From the NCBI RefSeq assembly GCF_039529835.1, contig NZ_CP154262.1:372001-436000 (forward strand): DNA of 64,000 bases, in the 5' to 3' direction. A program made the translations under genes and the position numbers. The notes below the pieces were generated by a model. The model saw only the letters and a list, made by a program, of their open reading frames with translations, did not search any database and was not told the origin of the DNA. The stretch comes from Arthrobacter sp. TMP15. GTDB taxonomy: Bacteria > Actinomycetota > Actinomycetes > Actinomycetales > Micrococcaceae. This document shows positions 24,460 to 32,954 of the stretch, one piece after another. Within the stretch, counting starts at the first letter, position 1, and the number at the start of each line of letters is the position of its first letter.

Positions 24460-25416
24460 TTAGACCGTCCTGATTCTGGGGTTGATGAGCAGGTAGAGAA
24501 GATCCACCATGATGTTCACAAGGACGAACGTCACAGCGATCACAAGGACCACGCCTTGGACCAGGTTGGTGTCCACACTGGTGATGCCGTTGAGGATCTG
24601 CTGCCCCATGCCGGGCAGGGAGAAGATCATTTCAATGACGACGGCGCCGCCGAGCAGGTAGCCGATGCGCAGACCCAGCACGGTCACCGGGGTGACAAGT
24701 GCGTTGCGCAGCACATTTTTGGAAACGACTGTTGTGTAAGGGACGCCGTTGCCGATGGCGGTGCGCACGTAATCACGGTCCAGTTCCTCCACCATGGAGG
24801 TGCGGACCACACGGATCAGGGATGCTGAAACGGGGATAGCCAATGCCAATGCCGGCAGTGACATGGATTTCAGCCAGCCCATGAAACCTTCGGAAGGGTC
24901 AGCCAATCCACCGGAGGGGAACCAGGCGTTGCTGCCAAGAGCAAACCACTGGATGAGCAGGATACCCAACCAAAAAGAGGGAGTGGCGATGGCGGCCACT
25001 GAGAAAACGCGGATGATCTGGTCAACCCAGGTGTCGCGGTACAGTGCGGCCAGAACGCCAAAGACCAAGGAAATGACGATTGCAATCAAAACACCGAGGA
25101 AGGTTAGCTGCAATGTCACGGGGAATGCGCTGGCAATAACCTCAGTGATGGGCTTCGCCGGGGGGAGGGTGCTGCCGAAGTCGCCCGTGATGAGCTTGCC
25201 CAGGTAGCGAAAGTATTGAATGAAGAGGGGTTCGTTGTATCCGTTGACCTCGCGGTACTGCGCCAGGGCCTCTTGTGAGGCGCCTTCGCCCAAGGCTGCA
25301 ACGGCACGGTCACCGGGAGCGAACTGCAGCACAACGAAGACGAGCAGGGTGACACCCAGAATCATCAACGGAAGTGCTGCGAGCCGGCGTCCCAGCAGTC
25401 GCAAAAAGTTTGCCAA
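24460..25416 (-). CDS. ABC importer permease (DppB-like)
   Basis: Integral membrane subunit of 318 residues: LPLMILGVTLLVFVVLQFAPGD at the N-terminus as in DppB/OppB, YIQ-like YFRYLGKLITGDFGSTLPP, EAA-type loop DYVRTAIGNGVPYTTVVSKN, and about six membrane segments. It forms the channel with the permease half of the next gene. It starts after the hairpin that follows the binding-protein gene and is closely linked (three bases) to the fusion gene. Confidence 0.93.
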   Translation of the reverse strand: MANFLRLLGRRLAALPLMILGVTLLVFVVLQFAPGDRAVAALGEGASQEALAQYREVNGYNEPLFIQYFRYLGKLITGDFGSTLPPAKPITEVIASAFPVTLQLTFLGVLIAIVISLVFGVLAALYRDTWVDQIIRVFSVAAIATPSFWLGILLIQWFALGSNAWFPSGGLADPSEGFMGWLKSMSLPALALAIPVSASLIRVVRTSMVEELDRDYVRTAIGNGVPYTTVVSKNVLRNALVTPVTVLGLRIGYLLGGAVVIEMIFSLPGMGQQILNGITSVDTNLVQGVVLVIAVTFVLVNIMVDLLYLLINPRIRTV

Positions 25417-25493
25417 TGTACTTACTCCGGTTCTATTTGCGGCACCTCAGGGATGGATACTGTGCGCTGCATCATAGGAAAGATGGGTTCAAA

Positions 25494-25534
25494 CCGGAGG
25501 GGCCGTGGCCTAGGAGAGGCCACAGCCCCTCCGG
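25494..25534 (-). terminator. Hairpin after the binding-protein gene (partial terminator)
   Basis: Arms CCGGAGGGGC / GCCCCTCCGG extended by GTGGCCT/AGGCCAC, 21 bases beyond the stop of the substrate-binding gene and before the permease. Such hairpins commonly stabilise the abundant binding-protein mRNA while letting some transcription through. Confidence 0.7.
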
Positions 25535-25554
25535 TCTGTGCTAAAACTGTGAAG

Positions 25555-27177
25555 CTATGAGGTGCGGCCTACTCCAACGAAGGAGATACCGGTGGTGGGC
25601 AGCGGCTTGAAGTCGCTGAGCTTCTTGGCATCCCAAGCTGTAGGCAGCTTGCGGTGGAAGATCGGATACAACGGAGCTTCTTCGGCAATGATGTCAACAA
25701 TTTCCGCGTACAAGGCCTTGGCGTCTGCCTCGGAAGCAGCAAGTGCTGAAGCCAGTTTGGTCTGGACTTCCTTGTAGGCGGCTGATTCGTTCCACGCGAA
25801 GCGGTTCTTGGCCCACGTGTCGCCACGGAACCACCAGCTGAGCAGAATGTCAGCGTCGTTGCCGAACACGGAGGGATCGCCGGGGGCGGCAACGACGTCG
25901 TACTTCAAGCCGCCAACCTTATCCGGTGCGTAAACGGCGGCAGAAGCCAAAGGCTCCAGCGTGGTTTCAACGCCTACGGCATCCCAGTTCTTCTTGATGA
26001 GCGGGATAACATCCTTGACCCAGGCGGTGTCCGTGGTTGTCAGTGTCAGCTTCAAACCACTGACACCGGCGGCGGAGAGCAGCGACTTGGCCTTCTCGGC
26101 GTCGTAACCGTAAACGGTGGAAGCCTTCTGGTAATCGGGGTGGCCTTCCTGGAAGAAGGACGTTGCAGCGGAGGCGTTACCCAGCAGGGCGGTCTTGATA
26201 ATTGCTTCTTTATCCAGGGCGTAGTGCAGAGCCTGGCGGACTTCCTTCTTATCAAAGGGAGCCTTGGTCAGGTTGAACATGAGGAACATCAAACCGAAGG
26301 ACTGAACGGACTCCACATCGACCTTGGCCTTGAGTGCATCAACATCCAAGTAAGGAACATCTTCTATGGCCTGAACGCGGCCGGACTGCATGGCCGTCAC
26401 GCGGGCGGAAGCATCTGCCAAAAGGAACCAGGTCATGTCCTTAGCCAGAGCAGGCATGGTGCCGTTGTAGTCATCGTTGCGGGCGAAGACAATCTTGTCG
26501 TCCTTGGCGGCAGAGACGAACTTATAGGGACCGGTGCCGACGGGCTTGGCGTCGAAAGCCTTCTGGTCCGCCGAGGCCAGTGCCTTGGGTACTACCTTCA
26601 CCACTGAGATGCGTGGGCCAAAGCCGTTGAACGCGGTGTTCAGCTTGAACTCAACGGTCTTCTCATCCAGGGCCTTGACCGAGTCAATGAAGAAAATGAA
26701 CTGTGCGAACAGTGCCTTATTTGCCGGATCCAGCACTCGCTCGAAGGAGTACGCAACATCCTCGGTGGTAACGGGGGAGCCGTCATGGAACTTGGCGCCA
26801 TCGCGGATGGTGACCTGGTAGGTCAAGTCGTCAACCTTTTTGGGGTCTTCGGCGGCAAGTGCGTTATACGGTTCACGTGTTGCGGGGTGGAGTTCAACCA
26901 GGCCTTCGAAGATGTGCAGGTTGGCGGCCAGCGGCGTGGCACCTGATGAACTCATCGGATCGAAGCCGGTGGACAGCGAGTAGGAGATGCCAGCTTCAAT
27001 GCTGAGGTCTTTGTTCACTGTGCCGGTGTTGGCGGCGTCCTTGCTGGTGTCTGTGGAGGATCCGCAGGCTGCAAGGGTGGCGGTGAAGGCGGTTGCTGCC
27101 CCAAGGACGCCAGCGGCCTTGAGGAAGGTACGCCGCGATGCGGGGCTAGCAGGCAGGTGCTGAAGAGTATTGCTCAT
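25555..27177 (-). CDS. Extracellular solute-binding lipoprotein (SBP_bac_5), probably sialic-acid specific
   Basis: Receptor of the importer, 540 residues. Signal: [17 protein letters not shown] (twin-arginine type) followed by lipobox LAAC with the cysteine at about residue 38, then a Ser/Thr/Asp linker. The mature part has the cluster-C binding-protein layout ([44 protein letters not shown]). Family members bind peptides, nickel or sialic acid; the operon suggests sialic acid. First gene of the leftward operon, with promoter and operators in 27208-27324. Confidence 0.9.
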   Translation of the reverse strand: MSNTLQHLPASPASRRTFLKAAGVLGAATAFTATLAACGSSTDTSKDAANTGTVNKDLSIEAGISYSLSTGFDPMSSSGATPLAANLHIFEGLVELHPATREPYNALAAEDPKKVDDLTYQVTIRDGAKFHDGSPVTTEDVAYSFERVLDPANKALFAQFIFFIDSVKALDEKTVEFKLNTAFNGFGPRISVVKVVPKALASADQKAFDAKPVGTGPYKFVSAAKDDKIVFARNDDYNGTMPALAKDMTWFLLADASARVTAMQSGRVQAIEDVPYLDVDALKAKVDVESVQSFGLMFLMFNLTKAPFDKKEVRQALHYALDKEAIIKTALLGNASAATSFFQEGHPDYQKASTVYGYDAEKAKSLLSAAGVSGLKLTLTTTDTAWVKDVIPLIKKNWDAVGVETTLEPLASAAVYAPDKVGGLKYDVVAAPGDPSVFGNDADILLSWWFRGDTWAKNRFAWNESAAYKEVQTKLASALAASEADAKALYAEIVDIIAEEAPLYPIFHRKLPTAWDAKKLSDFKPLPTTGISFVGVGRTS

Positions 27178-27207
27178 TCTGTTGACTCACCATTTCATTT
27201 ATTAGTT

Positions 27208-27324
27208 ATCGGATGTAGGACGTCCGATGCTGTTATGCAAAACAGTAATGGCCATCACAGTGTTTGGTCAAGTAAAAGGTGAGTCTCATTTTGGCCAAGG
27301 GTGGGCAAGTGGTCGGACATCCGA
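27208..27324 (-). promoter_or_regulatory. Promoter and paired operators of the sialic acid operon
   Basis: Operator A: ATCGGA at 27208-27213 and TCCGAT at 27223-27228 (inverted, nine apart). Operator B: TCGGA-CA-TCCGA at 27313-27324, containing the core GTC-G-GAC. Between them, read leftward, are TTGACC (27266-27271) and TACTGT (27242-27247), 18 bases apart, a good promoter for the binding-protein gene. Operator A would lie just downstream of the transcription start, a repressing position. The divergent FadR-type regulator starts at 27490. Confidence 0.6.
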
Positions 27325-27489
27325 TATTCTATGTCTTAGTTAACGCGGTACCGATTTTCATGGTAGGGCTAGTAGGTCAAAGGTAGGGCCACCCTTTGCT
27401 GGTTTTTCGCAATGCGAGAATTGACCTAGTATCACCATTGAAGTGCCAAATGTGCGATTTATGCTAGATACATTTTCTGAGGAGTTTCG

Positions 27490-28221
27490 TTGTCCCTTTC
27501 GACGGTAGTACCCAGGGCTCGTTTTAGCGCCCAGGTGCGGCTTCGCGCATTGCAGGCAGACATCATGGAGCTCATTCTTGACCGGGATCTGGACTCCGGT
27601 GATGCGATGCCCACCGAGAGTGAATTGTGTGAGGTGCTTGGCGTTGGCCGCAACACCCTCCGCGAGTCGTTGAAGGTACTCCAGGCACTTGGCGTTATTG
27701 AAATCCGTCATGGATTTGGCATGTTCGTTGCTCCTAGCAACTTTGATGCGTTGGCTGACGGGTTGACCTTTCGCGGCCGCCTTTCGCTGCGCCACGAAGG
27801 CCTTGAGGCACTGCAGCTTGTGGACATCCGTCAAGCTTTGGAGTCGGGTCTCATTGGCGCCAGCATCGCCGTTGTCACGGCTGAGCAGCTTGTCAGTATT
27901 GAGGCTGAAGTGGTGAAGATTGAGGACTTGGCAAAGCGTGGGGAGCAGTTTGCCGAAAGTGACGCTGAATTTCACCGTCTGCTGTTTGAGCCGCTGGGCA
28001 ATGATCTTCTCATGAACCTCATGAGTGTATTTTGGAAGGTTTACCGCAAGATTCACGTAGAGATTGGCACCGGCGGCGCTGACTTAATTGACACCGCCGC
28101 TGCGCACCGCTCCATCTACAATGCGGTTGCTACCGGGGATGCGGCGACCGCCTCCCGGCTCCTAAGCTGCCATTTTGATGGCATCCGCGCCAAGATCAGA
28201 CTCTTCGTCGAAACCGAGTAA
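27490..28221 (+). CDS. GntR/FadR-family regulator of the sialic acid operon (NanR-like)
   Basis: DNA-binding repressor candidate, 243 residues. N-terminal winged helix about 15-85 (IMELILDRDLDSGDAMPTE, LCEVLGVGRNTLRESLKVLQ, GVIEIRHGFGMFV), then an all-helical FCD ligand domain with its metal-type residues (VDIRQALESGLIG, DAEFHRLLFEP, AAHRSIYNAVATGDA). Start is TTG at 27490 with GAGGAG five bases before it. It diverges from the sialic acid operon and presumably binds the paired operators there; ligand (ManNAc-6-P or GlcNAc-6-P in known NanR systems) is inferred. Confidence 0.88.
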   Translation: MSLSTVVPRARFSAQVRLRALQADIMELILDRDLDSGDAMPTESELCEVLGVGRNTLRESLKVLQALGVIEIRHGFGMFVAPSNFDALADGLTFRGRLSLRHEGLEALQLVDIRQALESGLIGASIAVVTAEQLVSIEAEVVKIEDLAKRGEQFAESDAEFHRLLFEPLGNDLLMNLMSVFWKVYRKIHVEIGTGGADLIDTAAAHRSIYNAVATGDAATASRLLSCHFDGIRAKIRLFVETE

Positions 28222-28387
28222 GAGACCAAGGTGCCCGCCGTGCAGTTGCTGTGGGCCGCTTTAAGGCTGGCCTTTACCGCTTAGGTGCGGTTTTCAGGTG
28301 CGACGCTGTAAGAGTGCTCCCAGACCGGGTTGCCGTGCGCGCGACTTTGGCGTTAGCGGGTTAGCGGCCAGGATGTATTTGGACAAC

Positions 28388-28422
28388 AAAAAAGTCCCAA
28401 ACTAAAAGTTTGGGACTTTTTT
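28388..28422. terminator. Bidirectional terminator between nanR-like gene and tRNA-Arg
   Basis: 16-base arms AAAAAAGTCCCAAACT and AGTTTGGGACTTTTTT around AAA. It ends the leftward tRNA-Arg transcript 20 bases after the tRNA and can end the rightward regulator mRNA. The stretch 28222-28387 before it holds nothing else I can identify. Confidence 0.88.
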
Positions 28423-28441
28423 TCTATATTTTCTCACAAAG

Positions 28442-28514
28442 TGCGCGCGAAGGGACTCGAACCCCCAACCTCCTGATCCGTAGTCAGGTGCTCTATCCAT
28501 TGAGCTACGCACGC
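28442..28514 (-). tRNA. tRNA-Arg(ACG)
   Basis: 73-base tRNA: acceptor stem GCGTGCG / CGCGCGC with a G-U pair, discriminator A, D arm TAGCTCAATGGATAGAGC-like, anticodon stem CCTGA / TCAGG around CTACGGA giving ACG, T arm GGGTTCGAGTCCC. CCA is not encoded. Its anticodon A is the substrate of TadA, encoded at 9489-9983. Confidence 0.97.
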
Positions 28515-28608
28515 ATATTCTGTTTCTTTTCTTGACCCTTGGGCCGTGAATAACTCTAACCTGTCTTGGCCTCCGTATACAAATCGGAAGGGCGGTGTCC
28601 TCCAGCAC

Positions 28609-28636
28609 TAGACCGGTCTACGTGATCCGGATCACA
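28609..28636. promoter_or_regulatory. Two adjacent palindromes upstream of pckG, one CRP/GlxR-like
   Basis: TAGACCGGTCTA (28609-28620) is a perfect 12-base palindrome. It is directly followed by CGTGATCCGGATCACA (28621-28636), which fits the CRP/GlxR consensus TGTGA-N6-TCACA except for the first base. It lies about 150 bases before the pckG start. Known GlxR control of gluconeogenic genes in corynebacteria makes a CRP-type protein the likely ligand (inference). Confidence 0.55.
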
Positions 28637-28784
28637 AACTTGGGCTCTTTTGGATGGCAAAAAGACCGGGAATACGCGGATACCGCGGTGTGGAGCTGAC
28701 GTAGGTCCCACATCCTATGCCAGCAAACTTTCAAACTCCGGCCATAGCATTTAGACATCACCTACCCCAATGAAGGGAAACACA

Positions 28785-30614
28785 ATGGCCCACGCGCCAG
28801 TGCAGGAATCCGTTGAGCAGGCAATGACAACCCATGAGGCCTTGGCTGCCTGGGTGTCTGAGGTAGCCGCTTTAACCTTGCCGGAGGACATCCGCTGGGT
28901 AGACGGGTCTGCACAGGAGTATGCGCTGCTGACGGATGAGTTGGTGAGCGAAGGAACCCTCACCCGCTTGAACCCTGAACTGTTCCCGAATTCGTTCGCA
29001 GCCTTCTCGGACCCCAAGGACGTGGCCCGGGTCGAAGGCCGGACGTTCATTTGCTCGGAAAAGGAAAATGACGCCGGATTCACCAACAATTGGATGGATC
29101 CTACGGCAATGAAGGAGATCCTGAACGATAAGTTCGCTGGCAGCATGCGTGGCCGCACCATGTACGTCATTCCGTTTGTGATGGGCCCGCTCGATGCAGA
29201 AGAACCCAAGTTCGGTGTTGAGATTACCGATTCTGCTTACGTTGTAGCCTCAATGCGCATTATGGCAACGATAGGCGCTGAAGTTCTGCGCAAGATCGAG
29301 GAGACTGCCGCATTTTTTGTTCCCGCACTGCACTCCGTAGGAGCACCGCTGGCCCCGGGTGAAAAAGATGTGGCTTGGCCCTGCAATGAAGAGAAGTGGA
29401 TTGTGCACTTCCCCGAGGAGCGGTCCATCTTTTCCTTTGGCTCCGGCTACGGCGGCAACGCCCTGCTGGGCAAGAAGTGCTTTGCCCTGCGCATCGCCTC
29501 CGTCATGGCGCGCGATGAAGGCTGGCTGGCTGAGCACATGCTCATCCTGAAGCTGACCAGCCCGGAACAAAAGTCCTACCATGTGGCCGCCGCCTTCCCC
29601 TCGGCCTGCGGTAAAACCAACTTGGCGCTGCTTCAGCCCACGATCCCGGGGTGGAAGGCCGAGACCTTGGGCGATGACATCAACTGGATGCGTTTCGGTA
29701 AGGAAGGCGAACTCCGGGCTGTTAATCCCGAGGCGGGCCTTTTCGGTGTCGCGCCTGGCACGGGCTGGTCAACCAACCCGAACGCCATGGCTGCGATTGT
29801 GAAGGGTAACTCGATCTTCACCAACGTTGCTTTGACGGACGACGGCGGTGTTTGGTGGGAGGGCATGACCACCGAAGCGCCCGCTCACCTCATTGACTGG
29901 CAGGGCCGGGATTGGAGTCCTGAATCCGGGCGCCCGGCCGCCCACCCAAACTCGCGTTTTGCCACGCCGATTGACCAGGTGGACATGTTGTCCAAGGACT
30001 ACTACTCTCCAGAGGGAGTAGAAATCAACGCAATTTTGTTTGGTGGCCGGCGTAAGACCACAATCCCGCTGGTTACTCAGTCCCGGGACTGGACTCACGG
30101 TGTTTTCATGGGCTCAACGCTCTCCTCGGAAACAACTGCAGCGGCAACCGGCGCTGTTGGTGTTGTCCGCCGTGATCCCATGGCGATGCTGCCCTTCATA
30201 GGCTACGATGCCGGCGATTACCTCAAGCACTGGATCGAGGTTTCTGCCAAAGCGAATCCGCAACGATTGCCGAAAATCTTTTTGGTGAACTGGTTCCGTC
30301 GCACGGCTAACGGTGGCTTCGCATGGCCCGGCTTTAGCGAAAATAGCCGCGTGCTCAAGTGGGTTATTGAGCGCATTGAAGGCACCGCCGATGCGCTGGA
30401 GACGCCCATCGGGTTTGTCCCGGCACCTGGTTCACTGGATCTGAATGGTTTGGATGTATCTGCTGCGGACGTGGCGGAAGCCGTGAAAGTTCTCCCGGAA
30501 GAGTGGGAAGCCGAACTTGCCGGAATTGACCAGTGGTACGCCCGCTTTGGCGACTCCCTGCCACCGGAGCTGTCAGCGGAACTTACTGGTCTGAAAGAAC
30601 GTTTCGGCGCTTAA
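28785..30614 (+). CDS. pckG: Phosphoenolpyruvate carboxykinase (GTP)
   Basis: Gluconeogenic enzyme interconverting oxaloacetate + GTP and PEP + CO2 + GDP; 609 residues, the usual GTP-PEPCK size. Seen: [27 protein letters not shown], the GTP-binding P-loop-like [40 protein letters not shown], and [13 protein letters not shown] use the ATG at 28785 (MAHAPVQES), with GAAGGG six bases upstream; the ATG at 28770 lies before this ribosome site. Controlled from a promoter with a CRP-like palindrome. Ends at a nested inverted repeat shared with convergent hmp. Confidence 0.97.
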   Translation: MAHAPVQESVEQAMTTHEALAAWVSEVAALTLPEDIRWVDGSAQEYALLTDELVSEGTLTRLNPELFPNSFAAFSDPKDVARVEGRTFICSEKENDAGFTNNWMDPTAMKEILNDKFAGSMRGRTMYVIPFVMGPLDAEEPKFGVEITDSAYVVASMRIMATIGAEVLRKIEETAAFFVPALHSVGAPLAPGEKDVAWPCNEEKWIVHFPEERSIFSFGSGYGGNALLGKKCFALRIASVMARDEGWLAEHMLILKLTSPEQKSYHVAAAFPSACGKTNLALLQPTIPGWKAETLGDDINWMRFGKEGELRAVNPEAGLFGVAPGTGWSTNPNAMAAIVKGNSIFTNVALTDDGGVWWEGMTTEAPAHLIDWQGRDWSPESGRPAAHPNSRFATPIDQVDMLSKDYYSPEGVEINAILFGGRRKTTIPLVTQSRDWTHGVFMGSTLSSETTAAATGAVGVVRRDPMAMLPFIGYDAGDYLKHWIEVSAKANPQRLPKIFLVNWFRRTANGGFAWPGFSENSRVLKWVIERIEGTADALETPIGFVPAPGSLDLNGLDVSAADVAEAVKVLPEEWEAELAGIDQWYARFGDSLPPELSAELTGLKERFGA

Positions 30615-30625
30615 GTGTAGGGACC

Positions 30626-30717
30626 ACTTTGACCCCTGCGCACCATGGCCTGCGGTAGTGCCGCCAGCATTGCAGTGGCGGCACCACGTTGTATTAACCG
30701 TGCGCAGGGGTCAAAGT
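30626..30717. terminator. Nested inverted repeat between convergent pckG and hmp
   Basis: Outer perfect 18-base arms ACTTTGACCCCTGCGCAC (30626-30643) and its complement (30700-30717) enclose an inner hairpin GTGCCGCCA / TGGCGGCAC (30657-30685 region). The outer repeat touches the hmp stop codon. Little T-run is present, so it may act by structure alone. Confidence 0.75.
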
Positions 30718-31890
30718 TTATGCGGCGGTCCCGGCAAGCCACACGTCGGGGCCGAAGACCTCGTAGTGGATTTTGGTGGACGGAATGCCAGCCTCTATCG
30801 CCTGACTGCGGATGGCCTTCATAAACGGCAGTGGCCCGCACACATACATTGACGCGTCAGCTGGAAGCTCCAAACCATCCAGGGACATGAAGCCTTTATG
30901 GAAACCATCAGTGGGCTCTTCTAGCCACAGTTGCATGTTGGCGCTGTCAATGGCTGCAACGTCTGTTGTCATTTGCTCGCGCAGGGCCCACGTCTGCAGA
31001 CTTTTCTCGGCGTGCAGCACCAGAATCTCCCGATCTGCCCCGGACGTGGCAAGCAAGCGCAATGCCGACGCTGAGGGGGTACAGCCGATCCCTGCCGTAG
31101 CAAGCACGATGGGACCTTCGCCGTCGAGCGTCAAATCGCCATACGGGTTGGAGAGTTCAACAACGTCCCCTACCTGCACATTGTTATGCAGCACTGGTGA
31201 GACATCTCCGCCGTCGTCCCGCTTGGTGGTGAACACACGGCGGGTGGTGGACTCAACATCTGCCGAGAGTGAATACTGCCGGCACTGGAGAAGCCCGTCC
31301 AGAAGGGGCACTTTGACGGTGACAAACTGTCCGGGGCGGGCTACCGTAACGGCCGTGTCATCGGCTGGTTCCAGTACGAACGTCATGGAATCAGAACCCG
31401 CCGGGTTCTTTTCAACAACTGTCCAGGGCATCCACATCTTCTCATTTGCCTGCTGAGCGTAGAGACCCTTTTCAATCTTGACCAGCGCATTGGCCATCAG
31501 CCAATAAACCTCCGTCCAAGCATCAGCGATCTCTGCTGTGATGACATCGGCAAGCTCCTCGGCAATGGCCTCAAAGAGGTACTTGTACACGATCTGATAC
31601 TGGTCTTCGGTGATGCCCAGGGCCGTGTGCTTGTGCGCGATGCGAGTGAGTAGCTGTTCGGGGATCAGATTTGGGTTGGCCACCAGGGCCGTGGCAAAGC
31701 CGGCAATTGAAGCGGCGAGGGCCTTCTGCTGTTCGCCGTTGTTTTGATTTGCGCGGCTAAATAAGCCATCCAGGAGTTCGGGGTGTGCGGCAAACATGCG
31801 GCTGTAGAAGTTCGGTGTGATGGCGCCCAGACGGGAGCCAACCAAAGGCAGGGTGGCAATGATCAGTGGCAGCGATTTTTCCGAAAGCAT
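30718..31890 (-). CDS. hmp: Flavohemoprotein, nitric oxide dioxygenase
   Basis: Detoxifies NO to nitrate with O2 and NAD(P)H; 390 residues, standard length. Globin domain about 1-140 with proximal-type histidine in TRIAHKHTALGI and distal region FYSRMFAAHPEL; FAD domain about 150-255 with CRQYSLSADVE; NAD domain to the end with VLATAGIGCTPSASALR and SMYVCGPLPFMKAI. Start is the ATG at 31890, with AAGGAG six bases upstream. The promoter carries NsrR-type palindromes, and nsrR lies just upstream in the same direction. Confidence 0.96.
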   Translation of the reverse strand: MLSEKSLPLIIATLPLVGSRLGAITPNFYSRMFAAHPELLDGLFSRANQNNGEQQKALAASIAGFATALVANPNLIPEQLLTRIAHKHTALGITEDQYQIVYKYLFEAIAEELADVITAEIADAWTEVYWLMANALVKIEKGLYAQQANEKMWMPWTVVEKNPAGSDSMTFVLEPADDTAVTVARPGQFVTVKVPLLDGLLQCRQYSLSADVESTTRRVFTTKRDDGGDVSPVLHNNVQVGDVVELSNPYGDLTLDGEGPIVLATAGIGCTPSASALRLLATSGADREILVLHAEKSLQTWALREQMTTDVAAIDSANMQLWLEEPTDGFHKGFMSLDGLELPADASMYVCGPLPFMKAIRSQAIEAGIPSTKIHYEVFGPDVWLAGTAA

Positions 31891-31932
31891 CTTTACTCCT
31901 TGGGTATAAGTCATAGTGACAGTCCCAAAGTA

Positions 31933-31980
31933 GCATTTGAAATGCGTGTTTAAATCAATGATTTCTACGTAATGTAGAAA
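31933..31980 (-). promoter_or_regulatory. NsrR-type operators in the hmp promoter
   Basis: First palindrome GCATTT-G-AAATGC (31933-31945), flanked by AACACGC on the minus strand, resembles NsrR sites known for actinobacterial hmp genes. On the minus strand a TACTTT box lies directly after it and TTGATT before it, so it covers the promoter. A second palindrome, TTTCTAC-N5-GTAGAAA (31962-31980), lies further upstream. Confidence 0.65.
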
Positions 31981-31999
31981 ATGTCCGAGTTGCCGGGGA

Positions 32000-32449
32000 T
32001 TAGCCCGGACGGGCTGTGCTTAACGTCACAGGGATGGGTCCGCCGACTGTCTTTCTGGCTAGGGCGTAAATCGCAACATTGTCCAGCGAGACGTAGAATG
32101 CCTCGCGTGCATGGTTTAACGCACCCCGCAACCCACAGTTATGCACCAAGGGGCAGTCACCCATATCGGTTTGGCATTCAGCGACGTCGATGTGGTCATC
32201 AAGAACGCGGAGGACCTTGCCCACCGTGGCAACTTTGCCAGCGGGGGAGATCCGCACGCCCCCGCTGCGGCCACGAATCGCCTCCACGAGCCCCATCTGA
32301 CGTAATTTGAGCACAGCTTTGCTGACATGGTTGTAGGGCGTGCCCACCGAGTCTGCGAGCTCGCGGGTGGTGGAAAGTTCATCATCGGGCATGGCGCTAA
32401 GCACCATCAAGAGTCGCAGGCTAACGTCCGAAAAGGCGTTAATGCGCAT
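32000..32449 (-). CDS. nsrR: NsrR-like nitric-oxide-sensing Rrf2-family repressor
   Basis: Iron-sulfur regulator of 149 residues. Winged helix with TTRELADSVGTPYNHVSKAVLKL as recognition region; cysteines at 92, 99 and 105 (ECQTDMGDC then HNCGLRG) and Asp8 match the [4Fe-4S] ligand set described for Streptomyces NsrR (Asp8 and three cysteines). NO attack on the cluster relieves repression of hmp. It is three bases downstream of the hypothetical gene after manB and 110 bases upstream of hmp, so it is likely made from the manB operon while hmp has its own NsrR-controlled promoter. Confidence 0.9.
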   Translation of the reverse strand: MRINAFSDVSLRLLMVLSAMPDDELSTTRELADSVGTPYNHVSKAVLKLRQMGLVEAIRGRSGGVRISPAGKVATVGKVLRVLDDHIDVAECQTDMGDCPLVHNCGLRGALNHAREAFYVSLDNVAIYALARKTVGGPIPVTLSTARPG

Positions 32450-32452
32450 GGG

Positions 32453-32908
32453 TCATACCCAAATCGCCATCTCGCCGGCTTCCAGGAAAGGGTTGCCGAA
32501 TGCCCATCCGGTGGGTTCCTGCCGGTAGGGGCGCACGGCTGAAACGCACACGCCCGTGCTGTGCTCTGCCATGACGTGGATGGCATCGGTGACGTCGTCA
32601 GGCATATGAATGTCACAGACCACTGCGGCGGCCCGGTTTTGATCGCGCTGTTGCGCCAGAGCCTCGAAGAGATCTGCAATCATTTGGTCTGCGTCGAGCT
32701 CTGATTCCTCATCCCCTTCCACAGTGTTAGGTGCCACAGCGACCAAGCTGAGCTCGCCGTCGTGCGTGAGGACAAGTCCTACAGGCAGGAACGCGCCGTC
32801 GGCCTCAAGCTGGTCCCCGGCCACGCCTAAAGCGGTGCCGATCAGCTTATTCAGGTCATCTTGAACCAGTGCATCGGCTGCTGTTTGTTCAGCTGTGTTC
32901 TCTTCCAT
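32453..32908 (-). CDS. Conserved hypothetical protein between manB and nsrR
   Basis: Soluble acidic protein of 151 residues, function unknown. It has an alternating helix/strand pattern: LIGTALGVAGDQLEAD, PVGLVLTHDGELSLVAVAP, MIADLFEALAQQRDQNRAAAVV and a C-terminal strand EAGEMAIWV. No motif is recognised. ATG at 32908 has AGGAG six bases upstream. It lies 46 bases after manB and ends three bases before nsrR, so probably one transcription unit. Confidence 0.8.
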   Translation of the reverse strand: MEENTAEQTAADALVQDDLNKLIGTALGVAGDQLEADGAFLPVGLVLTHDGELSLVAVAPNTVEGDEESELDADQMIADLFEALAQQRDQNRAAAVVCDIHMPDDVTDAIHVMAEHSTGVCVSAVRPYRQEPTGWAFGNPFLEAGEMAIWV

Positions 32909-32954
32909 GGGTGCTCCTCATAAATATTCTGGGTTAGCTGGGCCTGTGCCGGTA

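Noticed and set aside
28402-28608. ORF across tRNA-Arg(ACG)
   Set aside because: Covers the tRNA gene and has no start signal.
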